Positions 11,119 through 23,261 of a DNA stretch of 64,000 bases are shown in pieces. The stretch is from positions 146,099-210,098 of the forward strand of contig QZCP01000712.1 of the NCBI GenBank assembly GCA_003956705.1. Reading direction: 5' to 3'. Under the pieces are notes generated by a model. The model did no database searches and was not told where the DNA came from. It saw only the letters and a program-made list of their open reading frames with translations. The translations under genes and the position numbers were made by a program. The DNA is from Brevipalpus yothersi (Eukaryota; Arthropoda; Arachnida; Trombidiformes; Tenuipalpidae). How positions within the stretch are numbered: the stretch's first letter is position 1; each line of letters starts with the position of its first letter.

Positions 11119-11805
11119 ATGGCCCCGATCAATAAGAAGATTCGAGCAATGATGCTCAATAAACTTCAAGATCAAGAGCCAGATCGTCTCAATGGTACAT
11201 CGGACAGCGAGCCAGCTCTATCAGGTCATGACGATTATCATCCACACTTACTTTGCATCAATCATCTACGACTAAGCAGTTGTCATCCTTTGGACTTGAA
11301 TGATAGGAATAATAGTGAAAATCATCTCCACCATCAAGCTGATAATGTTTCCGAAAACAGCGACAATACCTCCAAATCAACCGCCTTCAATAGGCTGATG
11401 GTTAACGATTGCTCATCTGACTCGAATCAATACTCTCCATTATCGTCGATATCTCATTCTGGTGATTATCAGTCGGAAAAAAAGCGTTCCAACAACACCA
11501 ACAATACGGGCAAACAAATCCTGGACAAGAACAGTGATGAATACCGTTTGCGAAGAGAACGAAACAATATTGCCGTACGCAAATCTAGAAGTAAATCAAA
11601 GCTCAAATTTGTACAGACAGTGGAGAGGATTAGTCAACTTGAGCATGAAAATCGAGTTCTCATTAATAAAGTGAAGAGTATGTCTCGAGATTTGAATATT
11701 CTCAAATTCATCCTCATCAAACATGTAAATGGTGGTCTTGGTGTAGCGGCCTATGACCTAGATTCTGATAACTTCAAGGCAGATTCGATGGATTCTGATC
11801 AATAA
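11119..11805 (+). CDS. CEBPG: bZIP transcription factor, C/EBP-gamma-like
   Basis: A single-exon frame of 228 residues starting at an ATG. The basic region (RLRRERNNIAVRKSRSKSK, residues about 146-164) has the N-N-x-A-V-x-K-S-R signature of C/EBP proteins and would bind CCAAT-type half sites as a dimer. The zipper follows with leucine-heptad spacing. The basic region plus the junction KSRSKSKLK and the motif LNILKFILIKHV resemble C/EBP-gamma and insect Irbp18 more than C/EBP-alpha. The N-terminal 140 residues are Ser/Asn/His-rich and show no activation motif that I recognise. The absence of introns is normal for C/EBP genes. At 228 residues it is longer than vertebrate C/EBP-gamma (about 150). 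Confidence 0.88.
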   Translation: MAPINKKIRAMMLNKLQDQEPDRLNGTSDSEPALSGHDDYHPHLLCINHLRLSSCHPLDLNDRNNSENHLHHQADNVSENSDNTSKSTAFNRLMVNDCSSDSNQYSPLSSISHSGDYQSEKKRSNNTNNTGKQILDKNSDEYRLRRERNNIAVRKSRSKSKLKFVQTVERISQLEHENRVLINKVKSMSRDLNILKFILIKHVNGGLGVAAYDLDSDNFKADSMDSDQ

Positions 11806-12377
11806 AAAGAATAAAGAAAAAGTTAAAAATGCTGCGCATTTTAAAAAAAATCAAAACAAACCATCATGGTACGTTATCATCTCTTGTGATTATTTGGCCC
11901 TAAACTTGATGTGCTACAATCAAAAACTTCGTCCCTTATATTTATATATCTATTAGATTTGAGTATTTTGTGCACCAAAATTATGAGTGTTCGCAAAATT
12001 TTCTCTTAGCTTATATTCATGAAAACTCTATGGTATCGTTAATCGATCTGAAACTTATGTGTAATAAATACGATTGTTGAATCATTCACCAAATTATAAA
12101 TCATAACACTTTTCTCTTTTTTTTCTCTTGAAAACCTTTTGATTGTTGGATATATAAGTATTTTATCCTAGACACGAATATTCAGGGAGACATCAGGAAA
12201 GTTTTCGGACACCCTTTAATTGTGGTTGGAAAAAAGTGCACCAAGTTGAAGCATTACAAAGATTTTCAATTTTTTAATGGGAAAATATTCAATCTGGAAG
12301 TGAAACAAGTAAGAGGTGAGATAGACAATGTGACTTAGATTGGCTTCATTATTGCAAATAAATAACTTCCTACTATA
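11806..12377. other. Convergent 3' intergenic region
   Basis: Presumed 3' UTRs of the bZIP gene (+) and SARM1 (-), AT-rich, with an AATAAA-type signal near 12063. Nothing else seen. Confidence 0.5.
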
Positions 12378-15300
12378 TCATGAATGTGCTTCCGGAGGTG
12401 ATCTTAGTCCATCAAGGCTACCAGCTCGTGGATATGATCTTAAAGGAGTTCCTGGTGTTCCATAGACAGAATTCTTTCCAAGTGGACCTTCTGAACGATT
12501 ATTTAGTTCTCCTCTCATGAATCTCTCCAATTTATCGACACATGCATCCTGATATTCATGGATCCACCTGGGAAATCGAAGATCAAGAATCGTAACTTGC
12601 TCAGAATAGTGCATGATATTAGATAGTAAAGAGAGGCAAAAATTAGATCAACTCACCTTACACCATTGAAGAAACATATTCCTCGTATATCTTCAGGTAA
12701 ACTCTCCGAATCAGGCCACATGAAATTATCCATAATCGGTATTATATTGCATTTACTTTGTAATGCAGCTTGAATTTCCTGGACACATAAACATTCATAA
12801 TAACAATCTCATCAACAGTTGTCAAAATGTTCAGTTCAGGGAGGAAGGAAATAGAAGTAACCATTGGAGAACATTTATCTGATAAAGGGCAACAACCTCA
12901 GTCCTCTCCCCTTCTAACACCGAATAAGATTGCACAAAATTTCATCATATCAAGCTATAAAAAGTAGACCAAAATTCCCAAATTCCAACCTCATGATGCT
13001 CAGTGGCCCCTCAAAATGTTCTAGTAAGCCTGAATAGTGTGAACAGGGTGTTCTGCAGGCTGGGATCACTGAACAGTCTAGTAGTAGTTGGGATCTTGCT
13101 CCGTAAAGCTAGTGCCCAAAAATGATACTAAGCCAACAATTGAGGATCGAGTTCTGATGAAATACTTATTCTTCCACCATTATATGACCAGCAGCGTCAT
13201 CTTTCTAGTCGATATTCCATCTTGAACTTCTAAGATGCTCACTGAATATTGTTCAGGGGCATAGAACTCAGTGCTGGAAAGTTGGAATTTTTTTTGTGTG
13301 CCCTAGACTTAGACTCGTTTTCCCTGTTCCACTAGCTGAGAAAAGTTCGGATGATATAGCTGAGGCTGAAATTTGAAATCTTTATAACTGAATTGAAGAT
13401 TCTCCTGGGATTTTTGATGAGATGTAAACTCATACTAACCTTATGTACCCAATCCTTACATTCAGAATCATCCAAACATCGATCCAGAGAATTTGGACTC
13501 AGGACGAGAATGAAATTTTTTGCTTGCTTAATACTGTTGAGGAGATTAGAATCAAATTTACCAGCTTCCAATCGCTCTATATCGATGAACACTGAGAATC
13601 CTCTTAATTGGAGATGAACTTTCAACAAACTAGCCAATTGTGAACCATTTGAACGTCGATAGCTGATGAATGCATCCAAAGATTTTTTTGAGTTAGGCTC
13701 AAGATCGCTGCTTGTAGTGCTGAGATCTATGAAATGTCGATAGATGGATATAAGGTATATAGAAAAAGTTGATCAGGAAGATATGAGAAAGGGTTAAACG
13801 ACGTATAATATAGGAGAGTGATAAATATGAAGCTTACTTTTGAATGCTTCAACAATTTTGTGCCTATGAATACTGTTTTCTATTTTGCATTCATTCAACA
13901 GTTGATCATCGTTCAATGATCTGATAGTTTCTGAATCCACGCCCGCATGTAACATGGAATATGTATACTGTGGATACACATGTCCAAGAGATTGAAGTGT
14001 GTGGAACAAGTTGAGAGTGTCACACGAGGAATAATCTGTGATTCTTTTCAGATGACCAAGCTCACGAAGAAATCTTCGCCTAAGAATTCCATTTTCAATT
14101 TTAAGATCATATTGAAGCATATTCTCCGTCAGTTGAAGAAGTATATCACCATCGATTTGACTTCGTATGAAATCTTTTTCCAAATTCTCGAAACCAATCT
14201 ATAATGAGAACAGTGTATATATATCGTAAACGATGGGTGTCAACCATTCAACTCAGTTCTCGTCGCAGACGTCAGAATAAAATACATTAAATATGATAAG
14301 ATTTGCTTGGCTTGATATTGAAACAGCAAATCAGTATCTTGCGCCACTTTGAGCTCCAGTTTTTATCAGTTTATCTGTTAACCGAATGTTTTCTTCAACA
14401 TTTGATGGCCTGGAAAAATTTATCTTCTATTTCGCCACATTGCCTAGTCCTGGAACACAATTCCTTTCTCACACTTTAATCACATTCATTGAAATAGGAT
14501 TGATGTGCATCTATCTTCTTATACTTTATAGTGAGTGAAGACCGAATACGATTTCATTTGAATCCTGGTAACATTTGATTAGATTCATTTTACTCGTAAA
14601 TACTAGAATTGTGAATTAATGGAGCTCTATAAAACTGAAAGTGAAATTAACAGGTTGATGATCATGTACCAATCATGGTATCTCATCATTTCAACCAGAG
14701 AGCGCACCCAAATTCCAGCCTTCATCACACTCACACATGATAAATTCACATGAATTTCGGAAATTACTAATGAATTTTTTTCCTTCCATCCTTTTCAATC
14801 GATTTTTAGCATGAATTTGGTCAATTTTTCAAAGTTCAAACTAACCTGTTTGACCCATATGATCACATCCTGAACGGTCCAGAGAGGAACTTGTTGAGAC
14901 AATTTATGTGGCACTTTCTCGGATAAAGTTTTCAATGCCTGACAAGCGTATTTTGAAGCCACTGCATTTGGTGAGCTGGCAACTCTTTTCAGCCTCTCAA
15001 TAACACCGATTTCTCTGAGTTCCTATAGGAAAACGAATGATTGAAAAAGTATCGCTAATACAAACCCTTAGAAGATGGAAAAACTATCAAGCTTATCAAT
15101 CTTAACAAGCAAGAATTGATAAGGCCTGTTTTCCTTTGCTTACCGATGCTTTGCCTTGCTTTTGCTTAATGCAGGCCTCGACAGCGAAATGAAACGCTGC
15201 CAAACTTCGAGCCTCTTCACGGTCACTCTCCAATACTAGAGCCAATCGTTTGAGCCATTCCTTGGATTGGCCACGAGAATGGACATCCGAATTGGCTGCA

Positions 15301-17576
15301 AAATCCTCTGGATTACGATCACAGATGAACGTTTCAATCAGCTCATGTGTTCCTGAAGATAGGACAGCGGCTTCAATTTCCTTGTTTGCCAACAGATTTG
15401 CTGTCGCTAAGCAGGCATAGTATGCTATCTCATCATCATTGTGATGAGCAAGAGGAAAGAGCCATACAGGCGCTTGTTCCTTTATCATAGAACCATGATT
15501 CTCATTGCCACCATACAATGATAGGTTAGCCAATGCTGAGGCACAATTGCGAAGTGTTTGATTATCAGTGCTCCGGCAATGGTAAACAATCGCTTTGAGA
15601 CCACCCTTTTTGATCACATCTTTGCATGCTTCTTCCGAAACTCGAAACAGTTGACCCAAAAGTCCAGTACCCACACGCTCATGGGTGACTTTATTGGATC
15701 TAGTGAAATCACACGCTAGATTAACGATTTTCGTCAGCCCATTGTCAACTATATAGGTTCGATTTTCGTTCGACATTCCTTGTTCCAGAAGGCGTGCTGA
15801 TTGGTACTTAATTTCTTCATCTGTTGACTTACTGCCACAGTTGTCGATGAGAATATCAAGGGCACCTGAATTCTTTAGGACGTCAGCAAGTTTATTGAGT
15901 AAATCTTGATTGCTCATATTTTTTGCTCTCGCTTTCGAGATGGTCTCATTCATATCCTCGAGAATATTGAGAATTTCGCCCTCAGGAGGATTTTTCAAGC
16001 TCTCAGCTTGCGAAGTGAATTGTGAGATTATTTTGGAGGCTGGTAAAAATGCGCTGGGCAGTTCCATGATTTTCGGATCATGTTCGAGGAAAAACTTTTT
16101 TTCCTCGTTCGATTTGAGGCCAAGCAATTGGAAACTCATTTCAACACTTTGATTACCACGATCTGTGGATGGTTGATCATTGGGTGAGAAGGGTTCAGTT
16201 ATGATTGGTGATCCTGTGATGGAATTTGAGCCACTTTTCAGAGAAGAACTCATCACAGAGGAAGCGGAAGTGACCGTAGAGCAAGTCTTTGACACAAAAC
16301 GAGAGCCTGAGGAAGTGGCTGAGGAAGAGGTGATATTCTTTTCCTCATGTCTAACCGATTTTTGAGACTTATATGTTGAAACACCACCATGGAGAAGCTC
16401 CTCGGAACTCATTTTGAAAGCTGATGATTTGGTAAGAGCATGCTGTTGATGTGATATAGAGTCACCGGTTTTTATTTGGCTCTGAAATCTGGCTAGAGAA
16501 GATGATTCGTTGGATTTTCGATCATTACTTTCGATTGAAATATCTGATGTGTGAAATAATTTCTCTTGCTTTTTTCTAGTGATGGAACCTTCATTTGAAT
16601 TATCGTCAGAGATGAAAGATTTTTTCGCTTCTGATGAAACACTTCGCGTTTTGAGTCTTTCGGATGAAGGTGGAGAAGAATTTTCTTGGTCCGAATCTGG
16701 TGATCGTGGTGAAGTCACAATTGGCTCTGCATCAATTTGGTCTGGATATTCGGGTGATGATTTACAAACAAGAGACAATCCTTGATTTTTGGCCACTGAA
16801 TGTACTCGTGAGTTATCCATATTATCTACACTATGGATAGTAATGCTATTTTGGCTTGTTAACAGGGGAGATGTTACTGGTTTGTTGAGCTCATCACTGG
16901 AATACTTGGATCTTGTGGAAAGAGGAGGAAAATTTCGTCCAGATGCTGGAGATAAAGGTCGACTATCACTTGTGGGTGACTTTTGTTCAATATTTGGAGA
17001 TGATCCTAGAATCAAATTCTTGGAACGAGCACTAGTCGATATTGGTGGCAGATTGTTCACTTTGATTTGACTGAGATTTCCGACACTGTTCGAGTTTGTA
17101 TTACGAGCCGTATGTTTTTCTGCTATTTCATGGAACATGACGAAATCGACAATTTTGAATGAATGAATTGGTCTAAACAATGGGAGGCTTTTCAAAATGA
17201 TGCATCAAGAGTTAAGTGAAATGGTGGTTAGCTTGGAATAAGTTGAGAAAAGTAATATGTATGGTAGAATTGGAAAGAGCACAAGAAAGCCAAGAGCTAT
17301 GATCAGGAGAAAGTGAATCGGAAAGCATGCTGGCCTAAATTTAGCGAATAAATTTGGAGAGCAACGAGAGAGGGCTATTAGGTTAACTTATTGGGAGAAA
17401 TGAAAAGTTTGGAAAACGATCTTACCTGGATCATCATCTTTTGCTTTGTCACTGAGGCTCTTGTTTTTGAACACCGAGCTGAATGCTTTCTTCATTCTTT
17501 TCCACTTGAGCTTCTTTTTTACACCAAGAGCAAGGTGTAAAGATCTTTGGAGAGGATTAGAGAAGAGAGGCAACAA
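12378..17576 (-). CDS. SARM1: SARM1, sterile alpha and TIR motif NAD+ hydrolase
   Basis: Executes programmed axon degeneration by cleaving NAD+. Exons in order of transcription read as 17576-17426, 17122-15144, 15022-14846, 14198-13838, 13726-13440, 12778-12657 and 12567-12378, giving 1088 residues. The first about 390 residues are Ser-rich and probably disordered. An armadillo-repeat region follows (from LPASKIISQF to the motif SEKVPHKLSQQVPLW), then tandem SAM domains (DGDILLQLTENM and TYSMLHAGVDS), then the TIR domain DAFISYRRSNGSQLASLLKV. The catalytic glutamate is present in ERLEAGKF, and the later TIR parts (SKCNIIPI, FNGVRWIHEYQDA) are intact. The order ARM-SAM-SAM-TIR is unique to SARM1, so the call is firm. 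The true N-terminus is unsure: an acceptor-like pyrimidine run lies just inside the first exon, so further 5' exons are possible. The bZIP gene converges on it. Confidence 0.95.
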
Positions 17577-18434
17577 GTTAAAAAAGTGAGAGTAGCAAAT
17601 GGAGGGAAAAGCTCAAATCATGTTCCCAAGCCAAATGTGGGATAGATGAGATGGCATTGGGGTGACTGTGAAGAATTGAGAAGAGCTCAAAAAGTTTACA
17701 GCAAACAAACCAATAAATAGAGCAAGAGGATGTCGCGCTAGAGAGGAACAAATTTTCGAGGAACATTGCAAGTTAGAGGGAAGAAAAAAAAATTACACAG
17801 AGAGAGAAAGCGAAAGAAGATGATTAAGAGTATACTGTAATTCATCTCATTACACCATGAGTTGATGCCAAGATTTTACTTTTAGCCGATTGTACCTATT
17901 TTTATTCGACAGCCAAGATGAGCAACCCTCGACTTGACTATACATTATTCGTCGTTTAGTAGATACAGCAGAAAAAGTTCACGAGGATGCCGATTATTCG
18001 AATATTTCATCCAAGCGTGTGAAAAACAATAATCCTTCCTCTCAGAACAAGAGAAAATGATTCCAACGAAAAGTATGCTCAAATTTTATTGTTTTTTCCT
18101 GAATAGCTGTATGCAAATGGAAATTCTCGTGATATTCTTCACTCATACTGAGTAATCTCATTCTGGGAATCTGGGTGAACTTTTCCGAAGATAGAGAGAG
18201 AGAGAGAAGAATCTCTCTCTTCACTTTGAGCGCCACTCTCAAGCTGCTTGCCATGTGATGTTGTTTGTTTTGGATTGTAGGCATTCGAGATTGAAAAAGT
18301 TCCAATCCTATCAATGATCGTTGAACAAGTTCATTCGTTGTGAATCTTTCTACGATGATTTTTTGTCCCAACAGTTAGATTCTGATGTTGTTAATCTTCA
18401 GGAAGCTAATCAGCTAGTTTATTGGTTGATCACA
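17577..18434. promoter_or_regulatory. Divergent spacer between SARM1 and MTG2
   Basis: About 860 bases between two start codons on opposite strands. It must hold both promoters unless SARM1 has further 5' exons. A GA run at about 18193-18206 faces a short CT run at 18211-18220, a small inverted repeat. No other motif was recognised. Confidence 0.4.
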
Positions 18435-19784
18435 ATGAGCATACAAGCCTTACGATTGTGTACTTTGCATCTTGTGAATAGCTCGAAGACTTCGATCTGC
18501 TCTAGAAATGTGAATATAAATTTCCTCAGGCGAATCATCTCCACTGATCAGTCTGAAAATGAATCAGGTTCATTGAAACACTATTATTCTACCTTCGAGG
18601 ATGAATCCGGTAATCCATTGGAACCTTCTGGGAGCCTAACTTATTCTAGACCAATCAGAAATGCAAAGTCAAAAGCTCTTATTGCCAAGGTAAGTAACTG
18701 ATTATATTTTTCATGTCGCTCATTTTTCCCATCATTTTTGCAGAGACATCATTTTGTTGATTCTAAAAATGTCAAATTCAATGCTGGTAAGGGAGGAGAT
18801 GGAAAGATATCATTTTTACGTCTATGGTGCAACGATAAAGCTGGCCCTGATGGTGGAGATGGTGGCAATGGAGGTCACATAATTTTGAGAGTTAATTCTC
18901 AAGTTAAATCCCTTGCGAATATACAGCCTTTTTACAACGGAAATGCCGGAGAAAATGGCCTGTCCAAGGATATGTTCGGCAAAGATGGAGAACATTTAAT
19001 CATCGATGTCCCTAAGGGAACTCTTGTCAGAAAAATGCATGGTGAAGTTATTGCTGATCTCGAACGTGAAGGAAGCTTGTATGTGGTCGCTCGTGGTGGA
19101 GCAGGAGGCAAAGGCAATCATTTCTATCTCTCTGATCAAAATCGCCATCCAGCAGTGGCTGAAGCTGGGGCTAAAGGTGAATTTGCTGAAGTGAGGTTGG
19201 AAATGAGATGTATGGCTCATGCAGGATTGATAGGTTTCCCGAACGCTGGCAAATCAACTCTTCTCAAAGCGATTTCCAGAGCACAGCCCAAAGTTGCTAG
19301 CTATGCGTTCACCACTCGAAATCCATATGTTGGCATCGTTCATTATGATGATTACGAGCAAGTTGCAGTCGCTGATTTACCTGGGCTTATTGAGGGAGCT
19401 CACAAAAATGTTGGAATGGGTCTTCGATTCCTTAAGCATGTGGAAAAGTGTGTATGCTTGTTTTTTGTGATCGATATATCCCAAAAGAATCCCTCAAATC
19501 AATTGAAAGCTCTCAAGTTTGAGTTGGATCAATACAAACCAGGTTTGTCCAAAAAACCACATGCAGTTCTAGCTTCTAAATACGATTCTGATGGTTTGGA
19601 TGAAAATTTAGATGAATTGAAAGAATATATTAAATCAACTACACCAGAAGGGGTTGAACCACTAGAAGTGATACCTATTTCCGGAAAATATGGTTATAAT
19701 TTGACTAAATTTTTAAGACATTTAAGAGATCTTTATGATTTGTATAATAAACCGGATCCAGACGAAGAAGGCTTCGTTTGGTGA
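18435..19784 (+). CDS. MTG2: Mitochondrial ribosome-associated GTPase 2, Obg family
   Basis: Obg-type GTPase that helps assemble the mitochondrial large ribosomal subunit. Two exons, 18435-18689 and 18744-19784, give 431 residues. The start at 18435 was chosen because it begins a basic, hydroxylated, acid-poor leader (MSIQALRLCTLHLVNSSK) that fits mitochondrial import; the frame is open upstream to 18321. The glycine-rich Obg fold follows (GKGGDGKISFLR, GPDGGDGGNGGH, ARGGAGGKGNHF). The G domain has P-loop GFPNAGKST, switch II DLPGLIEGA, and the C-terminal SGKYGYNLTKFL. The usual NKxD is replaced by SKYD (motif ASKYDSD), as often seen in Obg relatives. The next gene, OXA1L, also serves mitochondrial protein synthesis and lies 430 bases downstream on the same strand. 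Confidence 0.93.
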
Positions 19785-20215
19785 ATTATCATCTTTACTC
19801 ATCTTCATATCACTAAATACAACCTTTATACATTATATTTAGCACTTTCTAGCATTCATCTGTGAGAATTTATCTTATATAACTCTCTCAAACAAGCCTA
19901 ATTCTACTCTCATTGACATTCAAATATCTTCTAAGTTTTCTTGAAAAATTTATCACAACTTTTGTGAACTCAATTCCTCTTAGAAGAGTTTCTGGAATCA
20001 ATCTGACAATGATTATGAAACTCTGGGGAATAATCTGAACTTGCACCAAGAATCGAGTCAATCATACGGCGCAGTATCTAAAGTTGCACATGTTTTGAAC
20101 TTGAAATGTGTGTTGCATGTGTTTTTCTTGATGATTATGTTATGGTTGAAGTTTGTTTGATTGTTCAATTAAGCAATAGAATTTTTTGATTCGGATCGTG
20201 AATATTGGGCTCAAT
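19785..20215. other. Spacer between MTG2 and OXA1L
   Basis: Presumed 3' UTR of MTG2 and promoter/5' UTR of OXA1L. No recognisable motif. Confidence 0.5.
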
Positions 20216-21809
20216 ATGAATACTCTCGTGTATCGTGTGATTGTGCCTGAAATTTCTAGGAAATCTCAATCTAGACTCTTGTCTTCTTGCTCCTGTAACC
20301 GGCAATGGCAACGAAAATTGTCATTCAGAGTTCGACGTGAAGGTTTACTAATCAATCGAATTCGTAATCATAATCCACACAATTTTGGATTACCAGCTTT
20401 TTGTTCTAGTTTATCGAGTGCATCAAATGTGGAATCTCTCAATCCACTGACGCAGCCAATGGCTATTTCAGAGATCACCGAGGAAATTGAAAAACTTTCC
20501 AGTGACTCCAATTTATTGCTTGATTCAGAGAGCAAGCCCATCTCGAGTATTGATATAAGTGAATTTACGACTGATCCTGTTGCTACCATCAGCGAAAATC
20601 TTTTGACTGCCTCAGACATTGGTCTCACATGGTGGTGTCCTCCAAGTAAGATTATCTCCTACCTTTCAATCATACAAAAAATTTCATCCTCGTTCTCCTC
20701 AGATCTAGTCTTCCAAGCTCTTATGGGTCTTCATGATTACTTACCTTGGATTGGTGCTATCGGCGTAGTGACCATCATTTCTCGAACAATTGCATTCCCA
20801 CTAATGATAAAGAATCAAAGTAAGGCGTTGTCATCTTTGCAAAGCTGAATCATAATTCATTCTCATTCTCATTCTTCAGAGACGTCAACTAGAATCACCG
20901 AAGACTATAAATCAATCAGCAAGTCACTAGAAGACTTCAAGAAAGCAAAGATGGAAAATGATCAAGTCTCGAGTAAGTTGAAAATAATCTATTAATTGTC
21001 TCTGCCCTAACTCCATCGAATTCTCAGTTCTTATGGCAGCAAACAAGTATGTGAACGCTACAACAAAAATGCAATTAGGAGCAATCAAGATGTTCCTTCC
21101 AATGGGTGGTCTAGTAAGTTTTTTCTGGATAAAAACTCCTAGCTGTTGAACTAATCAAACTATCTTAACTTTTCAGGCAGTCATTTTTACTAGCAATTTC
21201 TTTGCTATCAGAGCAATGGCAACTTATCAAATACCTTCTATGAAAGATGGAGGTTTCCTTTGGTTTCAAAATCTTGTCGCGGCTGATCCATACTACATTC
21301 TACCGTTGCTGACTGCTTTAACAACTTATGCTGTTATCAAAACAGGAGCAGAAGGTTAGTATTTTGGTAGGTTTTTCTCTAGAATTTCATTAAAAATTTC
21401 ATTCAGGTCCCCCAGATCCTAGGATGGCTCAAGCCATGAAATTTTTGCCTCATTTTCTCTGTCCATTGATTTTCATCGGTGGAACGATGTTCCCTGCCGC
21501 ATTAAATGTTTACTGGCTCTTCAACAACACATTATCTTTGGTTCAAGTTAGTTTGCTTCGTACTCAGGGTGCAAGAAATTTTTTTGGCATAAAACAACAG
21601 AAACCAGACCCTTCTGTTCAAGCTACCATACTAGCTGCAAAAGATGGTAAGTTGGAGAAGTTTCCTCATATTTTGATGATCATCTCATTCCTTTTTTCAA
21701 TTCAGAACTTCAAGATGCCTTCAGAATCATTAATGAGGCAGTTAAAAACACTCCACGAGGAGAGCTTATTCAAAAACTTGGAAAGTTGAAGAATGAAGAA
21801 AAGAAATAG
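20216..21809 (+). CDS. OXA1L: Mitochondrial inner membrane insertase OXA1L
   Basis: Inserts mitochondrially made proteins such as respiratory chain subunits into the inner membrane (YidC/Oxa1/Alb3 family). Six exons read as 20216-20819, 20880-20972, 21028-21113, 21177-21354, 21407-21646 and 21706-21809, for 434 residues with a frame that closes exactly. The first 50 residues are rich in Arg and Ser without acids, as expected of a targeting peptide. The conserved core begins WIGAIGVVTIISRTIAFPLM, continues through a Lys-rich loop (KSLEDFKKAKMENDQ) and the segments MFLPMGGL, GGFLWFQNLVAADPYYILP and FPAALNVYWLFNNTLSLVQ. The C-terminal tail is short and Lys-rich, suited to ribosome contact. The ATG at 20216 was preferred over a TTG at 20186. 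Confidence 0.95.
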
Positions 21810-22150
21810 CTGTCGTTTTCTACTCTCTTTTGTGATAGAATATTGATCCAAATTATCGACAAGAGTCAACCTACAAGAAGCAGAGCGTACTACCGGTGGT
21901 GTTCCATGGATTGCTAAGAGACGCCCTGTAAATTGGAATTTATACAGGACAAATCCGAGTCTGAAGGGACAGAAGATCGCTATTCATTGTTCAAATTCTC
22001 AAATATTTGTGCCATCGTTGAGAGTATCGCACAAGATCAGTGAGATAAGGCAAAGAGGTCAAAAAAGCATGAAAATATTATTATTATGAGGACGAGTGCT
22101 CGTCTTTTATGACAAGATTTTACAATATGAAATCTCTCCTTGAATATTGC
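21810..22150. other. Convergent 3' intergenic region
   Basis: Presumed 3' UTRs of OXA1L (+) and the ER lectin gene (-). Nothing else seen. Confidence 0.5.
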
Positions 22151-23261
22151 CTAGTCTGTTGATTTGGTCTGATTCCCCTGCTTAAACTGTGATGATCCTT
22201 TGGGTTCTTTTGGAGAATCTCCTAGCGAGAAACAATCGATTGCAATTTCAGCTCCCACATCATTCTTAAAATCAGGATGAGCGCATAGAAGAGGAGTCAT
22301 CACGATGGCTTCATATTCGCAAGAATAAGTTTCCTTGATTGATGAAAGCTCGTGCCTTGATTCATCATTACAAACGTAGAGAACCCTCGTGAATCGTGGT
22401 TTGCTATTGAGATCACATGTTGTTCCACCCGTCATATTAATTTCGATGTACGGTAGATGTACTCCATCAATCAACACCGTTGGCCTTTTTTCACCTTTAA
22501 TTTTCGACTCTTCCATTTTTTGTTCATACTCTTTTTCACTCGCTTTGAGTTGAGAGAGATCATATTCACCAAGGAAATATTCTTGACCAAAGCTCTGCAA
22601 AATGATACAAAAGAGTTTCAATAAATGATCGAGTGGAGATGTAACTTTTCCACTTACCTTTTCGTGAGACTCGTGGTGGAATTGTTTAATATGTCTACCG
22701 TGACACAATTCATAACTCCAATATTGCTCAAGTCTGAAGGAGCATACTTCTCTTGAAAACAAGGGAAACAAGAGCTTGTATGGATTCAATTCAACCTCAG
22801 ACTCATTATGCATATTTTTCTCCGACTAAATTAGGAAATAGGATAATTGCGAATGAGTGTCAGAATGCCACATATTAAATTAATAGATGTACTCACTGTG
22901 GACTGAGCAGCAGGGAGAATGCATTGATATTTCTCTTTGTCAGCTGTGATCATGTTAAGAACTCCATCGGCATCGAATGTCTGTCATTAATGAAGGAAAG
23001 AAAAGATTATCAACTGATTGAAGTAATTGGAGAATATTTTTCACGGCTCAAAGGTACCAATGACTATACCTCATCGTTCTTATTATCAAAACTGGATGAA
23101 TTGGCAGAGCTTTTAATCCCGAGTTCCGAATCTTTTGGTAAAGGCCCCCTCCAATTGATCTTGTAGAAAGATTCTTTCTGATGTCCTGTTGCTTCGAGGA
23201 CACAGATAAATAGAAATATCACTAATTGTCTCTTCATCACAACGCACCGATTGGGAAACAT
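22151..23261 (-). CDS. ER lectin with one MRH domain, OS-9/ERLEC1 family
   Basis: Recognises trimmed N-glycans on misfolded ER proteins and hands them to the HRD1 ubiquitin ligase. Exons read as 23261-23070, 22980-22897, 22825-22658 and 22594-22151, giving 295 residues. A signal peptide is evident in VVMKRQLVIFLFICVLEATG; translation may start at the second Met (residue 9). The MRH (mannose-6-phosphate receptor homology) domain shows EKYQCILP, then YWSYELCHGRHIKQFH, GGTTCDLNSKPRFTRVLYVC and SCEYEAIVMTPLLCAHPDF, including the sugar-contact Q, R and E-x-x-x... tyrosine region. Wording is closest to the first half of ERLEC1 (XTP3-B), but only one MRH is present, as in OS-9. It lies 1.2 kb downstream of FAF2, another ERAD factor, on the same strand. 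Confidence 0.85.
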
